Shown here piece by piece: positions 1 through 5,476 of a DNA stretch of 6,008 bases. The translations under genes and the position numbers were made by a program. Source of the stretch: an uncultured Bacteroides sp. (GTDB taxonomy: Bacteria > Bacteroidota > Bacteroidia > Bacteroidales > Bacteroidaceae); the NCBI GenBank assembly GCA_900557355.1, contig USSR01000440.1:1-6008 (forward strand), written 5' to 3'. Each line of letters starts with the position of its first letter. The first letter of the stretch is position 1. The notes below the pieces were generated by a model. That model saw only the letters and a list, made by a program, of their open reading frames with translations, searched no databases and had not been told where the DNA came from.

Positions 1-1046
1 ACGCTTCTCTCAACGTAGCGAAGAATGTGCCGGGATTCGATATCGTATTGATGGGACACGATCATGCCCGCGAATGTAAGAAGGTGATGAATGTAGCCGG
101 AGATTCGGTGTTGATTATTGATCCGGCCAGCAATGGAATTGTATTGTCTAATGTCGATGTGACCTTGAAACTGAAAGATGGAAAGGTGCAGAGTAAGGAC
201 ATCAAAGGGGAGTTGACAGAAACGGAAGCTTACGGAATCAGCGAGGATTTCATGAAGCGTTTTGCTCCGCAATATGAGACGGTGCAGAAGTTTGTATCCA
301 AGAAGATCGGCACTTTTACCGAGAGTATCTCTACTCATCCTGCTTTCTTCGGTCCTTCTGCTTTTATTGATTTGATACATACTTTACAGCTCGATATAAC
401 CGGAGCTGACATCTCTTTTGCCGCTCCGCTTTCGTTTGATGCGGAGATAAAGAAGGGGGATGTGTTTGTCAGTGATATGTTCAACTTGTATAAGTATGAG
501 AATATGCTGTATGTGATGACTCTGTCCGGAAAGGAGATTAAGGATTTTCTGGAGATGTCTTATTATATGTGGACGAACCGGATGAAGTCACCGGAAGATC
601 ATCTGCTCTGGTTCAAGAAGAAACCTCGGGAAGGTGCGGAAGACAGGGCTTCTTTCCAGAACTTCAGTTTTAATTTCGACTCGGCTTCCGGCATTATTTA
701 TACGGTGGACGTGACAAAACCGAAGGGAGAAAAGATTACGATTACGAGCATGGCGGACGGTTCTCCTTTCCGTATGGATAAGATATATAAAGTGGCCTTA
801 AATTCTTATCGTGGTAATGGTGGTGGAGAACTGTTGACGAAAGGATCGGGTATTCCGCAGGAGGATTTGAAGGGCCGTATAATTTTCTCTACGGATAAAG
901 ATCTTCGTTTCTATTTGATGAATTATATCGAAAAGAAAGGTACGATGGATCCCAAAGCCCTGAATCAGTGGAAGTTTGTTCCGGAGAAATGGACAGTGCC
1001 GGCTGCCCAACGTGATTCTGAATATTTATTCCGGTCTGTTCAATAA
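1..1046 (+). CDS. 5'-nucleotidase / metallophosphoesterase family protein, 3' part of gene (5' end outside window)
   Basis: The frame is open from the window edge: codons before the GTG at 27 read ASLNVAKN, so this is the C-terminal part of a longer protein and neither the GTG nor any later ATG is the real start. The GHDHA motif (nt 54-68) is the last metal-binding histidine motif of the calcineurin-like phosphoesterase domain. From about nt 300 onward follows a 5'-nucleotidase C-terminal domain (PF02872 type), with FAAPLSFD, a GDVFVSDMFNLYKYEN stretch, LSGKEIKDFLE and a glycine-rich YRGNGGGELL near nt 810-840. Family members (UshA/NT5E-like) dephosphorylate nucleotides or split UDP-sugars in the periplasm using two metal ions. 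The signal peptide and catalytic Asp/Asn residues would lie upstream, so substrate and exact location cannot be judged here. No terminator is visible after the stop; the next gene has its own promoter. Confidence 0.9.
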   Translation, partial: ASLNVAKNVPGFDIVLMGHDHARECKKVMNVAGDSVLIIDPASNGIVLSNVDVTLKLKDGKVQSKDIKGELTETEAYGISEDFMKRFAPQYETVQKFVSKKIGTFTESISTHPAFFGPSAFIDLIHTLQLDITGADISFAAPLSFDAEIKKGDVFVSDMFNLYKYENMLYVMTLSGKEIKDFLEMSYYMWTNRMKSPEDHLLWFKKKPREGAEDRASFQNFSFNFDSASGIIYTVDVTKPKGEKITITSMADGSPFRMDKIYKVALNSYRGNGGGELLTKGSGIPQEDLKGRIIFSTDKDLRFYLMNYIEKKGTMDPKALNQWKFVPEKWTVPAAQRDSEYLFRSVQ

Positions 1047-1089
1047 GTAACTAAAAGTGTTCATTATGTCTGATAATACTCTTGAACGA

Positions 1090-1121
1090 CTTGTATATCT
1101 GATTAAATGCTGGTATATTTG
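1090..1121 (+). promoter_or_regulatory. Bacteroides-type promoter for the AraC-family gene
   Basis: CTTG at 1090-1093 (-33 element, consensus TTTG) is followed after 20 bp by TATATTTG at 1114-1121, a full match to the Bacteroides -7 consensus TAnnTTTG. Transcription would start near 1127, giving a leader of only about a dozen bases before the ATG at 1139. A GAGAGAG run directly precedes the start codon but is too close for a normal Shine-Dalgarno. Confidence 0.7.
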
Positions 1122-1138
1122 TCGCAAAAAGAGAGAGT

Positions 1139-2041
1139 ATGTATATTCAAAATGTTCCCAAAGTAGGTATTTCTTCGGTAGTTCATTCTAAACATATAGA
1201 TTCTGACAACATTGATGTTGTTGATAACGATATAGCGCTCTTCGATACGGAGAGCGTTATATCGTTGTATAATGGACCGACTAAACTGGAGGTGTTGACG
1301 GTAGGTCTTTGCCTGGAAGGTACTGGTACTTTTAATATTAGTTTACGTGAGTTTCAACTGTTCCCCGGATTAATGGTGATCGCGCTGCCTAATCAGATTG
1401 TCGAACAGCGGTGTTTCAGTTCCGACTTTAAAGCAATATTCTTTGCTGTGTCGAAGAACTTGTTAGAGACATTGCCTAAGATCAGTAATGTGCTTTCCTT
1501 ATTCTTTTATCTGAAAGATTACCCGTGTTTCAATCTTACACCGCAGGAGCAGGAGACTGTGAAGGAATATCATGCATTTATCAGAAAACGGTTGAAGAAT
1601 AAGGAGGCTTTATATCGTAAAGAAGTGGTAATGGGCTTGATGCAAGGGTTCTTTTTTGAACTTTGTAATATCTTTACCAATCATGCGCCAGCCAATGCTA
1701 CTACCATGAAAAATAAAAGCCGGAAAGAATATATTTTCGAACGTTTTTATGAGTCTTTAGTGGAGTCTTACCAGTCTGAACGGAGCGTGAAATTCTATGC
1801 TGACCAGTTGTGTCTGACGCCTAAACATCTTTCGGGAGTAGTAAAAGAGGTCAGCGGAAAAACGGTGGGAGAGTGGATAGACGAACTGGTGATTCTGGAA
1901 GCAAAAGCACTTCTGAATTCTTCAAGCATGAATATTCAGGAAATTGCCGATCGGCTGAATTTTGCCAACCAGTCTTTCTTCGGGAAATATTTCAAGCATT
2001 ACACCGGTATGTCTCCTAAAGAATACCGGAAAAGCGGCTAA
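1139..2041 (+). CDS. AraC-family transcriptional regulator
   Basis: This is a 300-residue cytoplasmic DNA-binding protein. The C-terminal ~100 residues form a classic double helix-turn-helix: helix pair one around 217-237 (KFYADQLCLTPKHLSGVVKE) and pair two around 266-287 (IQEIADRLNFANQSFFGKYF), followed by the family signature HYTGMSPKEYR. The N-terminal part (about 30-110), with a GTGTF stretch and FPGLMVIALPNQ, fits a cupin-like AraC sensor/dimerisation domain; no ligand can be inferred. The ATG at 1139 is chosen because a strong promoter lies immediately upstream. Unlike many Bacteroides regulators it is not next to a SusCD or sugar-utilisation operon, so the target is unknown. A strong hairpin is embedded in codons 28-44. 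The gene ends 2 bp before the convergent Crp/Fnr-family gene. Confidence 0.92.
   Translation: MYIQNVPKVGISSVVHSKHIDSDNIDVVDNDIALFDTESVISLYNGPTKLEVLTVGLCLEGTGTFNISLREFQLFPGLMVIALPNQIVEQRCFSSDFKAIFFAVSKNLLETLPKISNVLSLFFYLKDYPCFNLTPQEQETVKEYHAFIRKRLKNKEALYRKEVVMGLMQGFFFELCNIFTNHAPANATTMKNKSRKEYIFERFYESLVESYQSERSVKFYADQLCLTPKHLSGVVKEVSGKTVGEWIDELVILEAKALLNSSSMNIQEIADRLNFANQSFFGKYFKHYTGMSPKEYRKSG
1224..1268 (+). repeat. Long inverted repeat / hairpin inside the araC-type coding sequence
   Basis: Arms 1224-1241 and 1251-1268 pair over 18 bp, with GC-rich core AGCGCTCT against AGAGCG(T) and two G-U wobbles. Two more pairs (1242-1250 wobble, 1243-1249) can close it to a 5-nt loop. It begins about 86 nt into the coding region. 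No T-run follows, so it is not an intrinsic terminator. Confidence 0.6.
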
Positions 2042-2043
2042 AA

Positions 2044-2628
2044 TCATAGAACACCGGAGCGCACACGGCTTAGTGTTTCCGGTGTCATCAAAAGATAAGA
2101 GGCGATGTGTGCCAGAGGTGCACGTTTGATAATTTCCGGATGTGTTTCGAGCAGGAGGTTATAGCGTTCGCGGGCGGATTCAAAGCGCCAGGAGTCTGCT
2201 TTAATCTGTGATACAATCAAGGAGTATTCCAGTATCTTTTGGTAGAACATATTGATTTCCCAGTTCTCTTTTGCCAATTTTTGTATCATGTCGCGAGGGA
2301 ACAGGTAGATAATGGAAGGTTCGAGGGTTTCCACGATTAGCCGGGTGGGTACTTGTTTCAGAAAACTCTCAATGCACATCACGATACATCCTTCGTATGA
2401 GAAATGTTCGGTCACGTCTTTCCCATTCTTGTAATAGTACTGCCTAAGCATCCCTTTGCCGACAAATACGATTTCATGAGCTACTTCTCCTTCATTCAGC
2501 GCTATTGCTCCTTTGGGAAATTCTTCACGAATCAGTATGCTTTCTATCTGTCGTCTTCCTTCTATACTCATTTCCGGAAAGCGGGAATTTACAACAGCAT
2601 TTACAGTCTCTCTTAATAATGTATCCAT
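2044..2628 (-). CDS. Crp/Fnr-family transcriptional regulator
   Basis: The 194-residue protein has a cyclic-nucleotide-binding-type beta-roll at about 20-115 (FPKGAIALNEGEVAHEIVFV is typical), a dimerisation helix near 118-145 and a short C-terminal winged HTH (SARERYNLLLETHPEII, then LAHIASYLLMTPETLSRVR). The recognition helix carries E184, S187 and R188, the E-x-x-S-R pattern that in FNR contacts TTGA half-sites. There is no N-terminal cysteine cluster, and the two cysteines (81, 85) do not form an FNR Fe-S pattern, so the signal is unknown. The protein stops just after the recognition helix, as is common for short Bacteroidetes members. The ATG at 2628 follows a putative promoter closely. 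It is divergent from a lipoprotein gene, with an FNR-like palindrome between them, which suggests local regulation and autoregulation. Confidence 0.9.
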   Translation of the reverse strand: MDTLLRETVNAVVNSRFPEMSIEGRRQIESILIREEFPKGAIALNEGEVAHEIVFVGKGMLRQYYYKNGKDVTEHFSYEGCIVMCIESFLKQVPTRLIVETLEPSIIYLFPRDMIQKLAKENWEINMFYQKILEYSLIVSQIKADSWRFESARERYNLLLETHPEIIKRAPLAHIASYLLMTPETLSRVRSGVL

Positions 2629-2650
2629 GTCTTTTCTGTCTTGATGTGTG

Positions 2651-2682
2651 CAAAAATACTAAAAACGGTTGACATAAATCAA
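2651..2682 (-). promoter_or_regulatory. Putative promoter of the Crp/Fnr-family gene (minus strand)
   Basis: On the minus strand, TATTTTTG (2658-2651) matches TAnnTTTG. TTG at 2682-2680 lies 21 bp upstream as a -33 element. Transcription would start near 2645, about 17 nt before the ATG. The -33 TTG is itself part of the FNR-like palindrome, so a bound protein would cover it. Confidence 0.5.
2669..2682. promoter_or_regulatory. FNR/CRP-type operator in a divergent intergenic region
   Basis: TTGAC-ATAA-ATCAA matches 9 of 10 specified bases of the FNR box TTGAT-N4-ATCAA. Its centre (2675.5) is about 40 bp upstream of the predicted lipoprotein start site, the spacing of a class II activator site, and it overlaps the -33 element of the regulator gene. 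Binding by the neighbouring regulator is inferred from its E-x-x-S-R recognition helix. Confidence 0.55.
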
Positions 2683-2701
2683 GGGTGGTATAAAAAAGAT
2701 G

Positions 2702-2709
2702 TATCTTTG
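2702..2709 (+). promoter_or_regulatory. -7 element of the lipoprotein promoter
   Basis: TATCTTTG is a perfect TAnnTTTG. No TTTG-like -33 element lies 19-21 bp upstream; the FNR-like palindrome sits just upstream of that position instead, which suggests an activator-dependent promoter. The predicted start near 2715 leaves a leader of about 21 nt. Confidence 0.55.
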
Positions 2710-2736
2710 TCCGCAAAATCAAGAAGTAAGGTGATT

Positions 2737-3465
2737 ATGAATAAGATAATAGGCTTGGCAGTGTTGCTGTTTTGTTTGAGTGGTTGCGTAAGGGATAATG
2801 ATGCTATTTATTATCCGGTTGGCAACGTGGATGTGGAAAGAGGTGGTCCGGCTTTGGAGGCTGGGAAGGGTGATTTAATAGCCCGTAGTTACAATACCGA
2901 AGATTATGTACTGGACACGCTTGCACAATATCCGGGTGATCCGACGCTCGGTAAACTGACATTCATGGTCAGTCTGAAAAACCGGTTGGCAGATCAGGAG
3001 GTGAGTGGCTTTAATGGCGTCGGTCTATCCAAACTAACAATGAGTCTTGGATATAAAGACGGCAACTATCCGGCAGAAAGCCAGGTTCCTGTTTATACTT
3101 CGTCCGACGTGACTGCCAGTTATGCCATCAAACTCCGTTTAAAGGGAGAATTGACTTTAACAGGAGACGAATGGATGATTGACTATATTTATGCTCAATT
3201 AGCGGGTTTATTCCAGCCTTATCCTCCTACGTCTTTCCCGGAAGTGTTTATGTGTAAAGGGGGTGAGCAATCGTATGCTACGTTCGATTCTTTTCGTAGA
3301 ACCTGGACGTTTGATATTACTTATGATCGTTCCAACCTTTCTTTCAGCCAACTGTATTTCAATCTGTTTGTGAATCTGGCAGGGCAGAAAAGAGAGGATA
3401 GAGTACGGTTGAGGATTGATAAGGAATCTTACTTCGAGATCTATAAAGAAAAAGAGGAAATGTAG
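2737..3465 (+). CDS. Lipoprotein of unknown function
   Basis: The ATG at 2737 is chosen over earlier in-frame starts because it follows the promoter, is preceded by AAGGTG (2728-2733), one of the few Shine-Dalgarno-like sites in the window, and opens directly into a type II signal peptide: MNKIIGLAVLLFCLSGC with lipobox LSGC and lipidated C17. Acidic residues soon after the cysteine (VRDND) are compatible with outer-membrane, possibly surface, display in Bacteroides; this is inference. The 242-residue product has a beta-rich, soluble-looking remainder (for example KLTFMVSLKNRL, AIKLRLKGELTL, WTFDITYDRSNLSF). I do not recognise the family; it has the general look of small DUF lipoproteins of Bacteroidales, but no SusC/SusD gene is adjacent. 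The last six codons (KEKEEM) and the stop lie within the left arm of the terminator hairpin. It is probably controlled by the divergent Crp/Fnr-type regulator. Confidence 0.85.
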   Translation: MNKIIGLAVLLFCLSGCVRDNDAIYYPVGNVDVERGGPALEAGKGDLIARSYNTEDYVLDTLAQYPGDPTLGKLTFMVSLKNRLADQEVSGFNGVGLSKLTMSLGYKDGNYPAESQVPVYTSSDVTASYAIKLRLKGELTLTGDEWMIDYIYAQLAGLFQPYPPTSFPEVFMCKGGEQSYATFDSFRRTWTFDITYDRSNLSFSQLYFNLFVNLAGQKREDRVRLRIDKESYFEIYKEKEEM

Positions 3466-3491
3466 TTTAACTACATTTCCTCTTTTTCTTT
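3445..3491. terminator. Perfect 21-bp hairpin, bidirectional terminator
   Basis: Arms 3445-3465 and 3471-3491 are exactly complementary, around the 5-nt loop TTTAA. The left arm is A-rich and the right arm T-rich (TTTTTCTTT), so on either strand the hairpin ends in a U-rich tract. It includes the last codons and TAG of the lipoprotein gene. On the minus strand it would end transcripts from the islet's leftmost gene and, before insertion, from the tRNA gene. Confidence 0.85.
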
Positions 3492-3492
3492 G

Positions 3493-3507
3493 GTAGTGGG
3501 TACGAGA
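3493..3507. repeat. Displaced tRNA-Glu 3' end (distal att-like direct repeat)
   Basis: These 15 bp are identical to 5955-5969, the 3' end of the tRNA-Glu gene. Read on the minus strand they give the T-stem 3' strand, the whole acceptor strand ACCCACT, discriminator A and C. The next two bases make an encoded CCA, which the current tRNA copy lacks (it reads CTA). Confidence 0.75.
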
Positions 3508-3546
3508 TTATACGTACGTGCATGGAAGGTCTTTTCATACACCATC

Positions 3547-3561
3547 CAAATAAATTATTTG
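3547..3561. repeat. Short perfect palindrome near the left end of the islet
   Basis: CAAATAA-A-TTATTTG: 7-bp arms with a 1-bp centre, 40 bp inside the left islet boundary and just after the stop of the leftmost minus-strand gene. It is too AT-rich for a terminator. It could be a protein-binding site or chance. Confidence 0.35.
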
Positions 3562-3570
3562 AATATGGAA

Positions 3571-3888
3571 TTACGAATTAAAACGTTTTATTTCCGATGC
3601 GGTAAAATCTCCTTCATGTGAAGCACCTCCACCTGTATAGCAACTATATTTCCCATCCTCTGTAATCTCTTTGATTCGCATTTGCTTATTTGTTTTTATT
3701 TCTACAACAAGCTCGCCAATATTAAATTCTGTTGGTTGAGTGGGCATTTTCTTTTTGGGGGAGGTGGTTGAAGAAAAGTATCTTTCTTTGATTTCTCTAA
3801 TGTCGTTTGTCATGCCCCAGATTTTGAAAAATAGGATTAGTTGTAGGATTCCGAATATGAGAATGATTAAAATAATAAATGTTTCCAT
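3571..3888 (-). CDS. Small membrane-anchored protein with YodC/DUF2158-like C-terminal domain
   Basis: The protein has 105 residues. Residues 3-24 form one hydrophobic membrane helix (FIILIILIFGILQLILFF), followed by KIWGMTNDIREIKERY, a short charged helix. A Ser/Thr/Lys/Pro-rich linker (39-53) leads to a compact domain at about 54-103: FNIGELVVEIKTNKQMRIKEI, then KYSCYTGGG and FTASEIKRF. The G-E-L-V-V start, the central M-x-I-x-x-I and the C-Y pattern resemble the small beta-barrel YodC-like/DUF2158 fold; this is by recall of pattern only. The domain would lie on the cytoplasmic side if the positive charges after the helix dictate topology. Proteins of this shape recur in Bacteroides accessory DNA, but no function is known to me. 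The start ATG has an A-rich leader and no clear promoter. Transcription probably ends at the 3445-3491 hairpin. Confidence 0.75.
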   Translation of the reverse strand: METFIILIILIFGILQLILFFKIWGMTNDIREIKERYFSSTTSPKKKMPTQPTEFNIGELVVEIKTNKQMRIKEITEDGKYSCYTGGGASHEGDFTASEIKRFNS

Positions 3889-4308
3889 GATATTTAGTTT
3901 TTAGTGATTGTTTAATTTCTAACTATTGTCTGAACTTCTTTTTAAGGCTATCAATAAACTATTAAATAGATGTGATATGGGAGAGTCTTTTTTAGATTTT
4001 GGCTACTATTTGCCCCAAAAGAATTAAGCGGTAATAGAGTTTGTTTGCTTTTTCATGTTTACTTGTTTTTTTATATTTTGTGCTAAAGGTAATTGAAATA
4101 TCAAAACTAGCAAAAGAATTTGTAGATAAGATAATAGATAATAGTAATGAGAATGTTATACTCATTCAAGTATAAGGAATTCTCGAATTGATTGCTGGTA
4201 ATTTGCGGATGATCGTTATTCAACTTGAAAAAAAACAGTAAAACGTTTGATTTGGTGTAAAGAAGTGTCTTTCTTTGTAGAAGTATTCACAAATCAAAAT
4301 ACATAGTT
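3889..4308. other. 420-bp gene-poor AT-rich stretch between divergent islet genes
   Basis: No complete gene is convincing here. On the plus strand, nt 4080-4241 reads as two adjacent in-frame segments, a GTG-initiated KVIEISKLAKEFVDKIID-type helical segment ending at TAA 4173-4175 and then GILELIAGNLRMIVIQLEKK ending at TAA 4239-4241. This could be the remnant of a small gene with a nonsense mutation. The promoter of the secreted-protein gene occupies the right end. No promoter for the minus-strand gene at 3888 was recognised. Confidence 0.4.
4246..4277 (+). promoter_or_regulatory. Putative promoter of the secreted-protein gene
   Basis: TTTG at 4246-4249 lies 20 bp before TTTCTTTG at 4270-4277, which differs from TAnnTTTG only at the second base. 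Predicted start near 4284, giving a ~25-nt A-rich leader without Shine-Dalgarno. Confidence 0.5.
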
Positions 4309-4836
4309 ATGAAGAAAGTTCTATTGTTGCTAGTCGTAATTCTTTCAGTGAATGATTTATTAGCAAAAGTTTTTTTCCTTTTTAAAGAAGTTAACAAGGA
4401 ATGGAGCATTGGTATAATAGGAGGATATGTGGGATATGGAAGAGGTATATCAAATGGTGCGGTAGGAGTAAGTTTGGCTATAAAAGGTTTTTATGCTGAT
4501 GTTATGGGATGGCCTTCTTCTCATGAAAATGATATGGGAGTAGATAAGTGGTCTGATAAGATGACTACTGTAGTTCATATAGGCTATCAAATTCCTATTG
4601 TGAAGAATTTAAGATTTATTCCAGTTATAGGGTATGCGAAAATAGCATATGGCACTACAGATGGAAGTGATTATACTATATCTGATTCCGGCATAGTACA
4701 TAATAAGTTTTCAGAGAAAAAAAGTGTTTCGGGGCTAGATTTTGGCGGGATAGCGGTCATAAATATAAAAAAAGTAAATATAAATTTGGCTTTTACAAAA
4801 TATTCTATTTTAGGTGGGATTGCGCTAGAATTTTAA
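4309..4836 (+). CDS. Secreted protein, probable small outer-membrane beta-barrel
   Basis: The 175-residue protein has a Sec signal peptide at about 1-19 (MKKVLLLLVVILSVNDLLA, cleavage likely before K20). The mature part is made of alternating polar/hydrophobic strands rich in glycine and aromatics: WSIGIIGGYVGYGRG, AVGVSLAIKGFYADVMG, TTVVHIGYQIPI, LRFIPVIGYAKIAYG, LDFGGIAVINI, VNINLAFTKYSILGGIALEF. The last residue is phenylalanine, as is usual for outer-membrane beta-barrels recognised by BamA. About eight strands could form a small barrel. I do not recognise the family. It is strikingly AT-rich, consistent with foreign origin, has its own promoter, and is the only plus-strand gene of the islet. 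A weak 8-bp hairpin follows the stop. It could instead be a soluble periplasmic beta protein. Confidence 0.75.
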   Translation: MKKVLLLLVVILSVNDLLAKVFFLFKEVNKEWSIGIIGGYVGYGRGISNGAVGVSLAIKGFYADVMGWPSSHENDMGVDKWSDKMTTVVHIGYQIPIVKNLRFIPVIGYAKIAYGTTDGSDYTISDSGIVHNKFSEKKSVSGLDFGGIAVINIKKVNINLAFTKYSILGGIALEF

Positions 4837-4859
4837 TATTAAATGTATTATCGTGATAG

Positions 4860-4878
4860 TAGCTTTTAGAAAAAGCTA
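4860..4878 (+). terminator. Weak hairpin after the secreted-protein gene
   Basis: TAGCTTTT and AAAAGCTA pair over 8 bp around a 3-nt loop, 24 bp after the stop. No T-run follows directly (a looser TTTTGTTGTTT comes about 13 bp later), so termination is uncertain. Confidence 0.3.
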
Positions 4879-4909
4879 AGTAATCCAGACCTTTTGTTGT
4901 TTCATTCCT

Positions 4910-4943
4910 AAAAAAAGTTCCGCAATGACTCAATTTGCGGGAC
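4910..4943 (-). terminator. Intrinsic terminator of the minus-strand (DUF5053-like) transcript
   Basis: On the minus strand, GTCCCGCAA pairs with TTGCGGAAC (9 bp, one G-U) around a 9-nt loop and is followed by a run of seven T. It lies 17 bp after the restored stop of the DUF5053-like pseudogene but about 150 bp after the present premature stop, which supports the restored gene end. Confidence 0.8.
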
Positions 4944-4960
4944 TGGTGTCAATAAGAATC

Positions 4961-5411
4961 TTAACCGAGTTTAAGCGATGTTTGATGAATCATTTCGCTT
5001 ACGTCCTTCAAAACGTTTAAAAACGTTTGAAGTTCATTATCTGTAAAGCGAGCCTTTTTTTCCGTTTACGATATTGCCGTTAATTCTTTGATATAGTCAA
5101 TTTCTTGACTTACCGAAATATTTCTTTGCGATATAGCTAAACGAAATAGCTTCCGGCAATTCTCCGAGTCTATCCCGTAATATAGCTTCTTCTGTTCTTT
5201 CTATAAAATCATTACAAGCATCTACGGTTGCTTTTAGTCCAGATTCAGACGCTTTTTTATAGGCTTCTTTCTGGGCTTCTGGCAGCGCGTTATATTTGGC
5301 TTGCATTTCTTTTTTGAAAGCATCTCTTTCTTCTTTGGTAGAAAAGGTTTTGAATCGTTCAAAATCCGCTTTCATTTCGGGTGTAGGTAAGCAGGCGTTT
5401 ATATCTATCAT
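4961..5411 (-). pseudogene. DUF5053-like gene, broken by a nonsense codon and a frameshift
   Basis: The open part (5411-5097) encodes 104 residues: a lysine/glutamate-rich helical N-terminus (MIDINACLPTPEMKADFERF) and then LGELPEAISFSYIAKKYFGK, a helix-turn-helix-like segment typical of Bacteroides DUF5053 proteins. It stops at TGA (5099-5097). Read through, the same frame gives LYQRINGNIVNGKK; TGG in place of TGA would restore the expected SRN-W-LYQRINGN. The frame is then lost at an A7 run (T run 5055-5061 on plus) and recovered by removing one A, giving ARFTDNELQTFLNVLKDVSE and a natural TAA at 4963-4961. Total length is 451 nt = 150 codons plus one base. The family assignment is from memory of the conserved tail. 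Function of the family is unknown; a DNA-binding role is only suggested. The truncated 104-residue product might still be made. The leader is A-rich. Confidence 0.75.
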
Positions 5412-5421
5412 ATTTTTAAAG

Positions 5422-5451
5422 TTAATCCCTCGCCGAAGGGAGGGAGATTAA
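5422..5451. repeat. Imperfect hairpin between the two decayed minus-strand genes
   Basis: TTAATC pairs with GATTAA, and CCTC with GAGG inside, separated by a 2-nt bulge and an 8-nt loop. It lies 11 bp upstream of the ATG at 5411. There is no T-run on the minus strand, so it is more likely an intercistronic RNA structure than a terminator. Confidence 0.4.
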
Positions 5452-5476
5452 TTACTCTTTTAATTTTTACCGAATT

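Noticed and set aside
798..1010. Minus-strand 70-codon open frame inside the nucleotidase gene
   Set aside because: It is opposite a clear conserved domain and shows no recognisable motif or leader.
1066..1191. 41-codon plus-strand ORF starting at ATG 1066
   Set aside because: It covers the promoter and start of the AraC-type gene, has no promoter of its own and its Cys/Tyr/Lys-rich composition looks random.
2051..2085. ACACCGGA...TCCGGTGT inverted repeat at the convergent end of the two regulator genes, as a shared terminator
   Set aside because: The 19-nt loop is long, no T-run follows on either strand, and the bases encode the recognition helix of the Crp/Fnr-type protein.
2404..2722. 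Open frames opposite or overlapping the Crp/Fnr-type gene (plus 2404-2616, minus 2525-2722)
   Set aside because: They are alternative frames of a well-supported gene and its promoter region, with composition unlike protein.
2641..2736. Longer N-terminus of the lipoprotein from an upstream in-frame start
   Set aside because: It would run through the FNR-like box and the promoter and would bury the lipoprotein signal peptide internally.
3581..5028. AAACGTTT palindrome occurring four times in the islet (3581, 4241, 5011, 5021)
   Set aside because: Three of the four lie in coding or former coding sequence (end of the membrane protein gene, and QTFLNVL of the DUF5053-like pseudogene), so a common operator role is unlikely.
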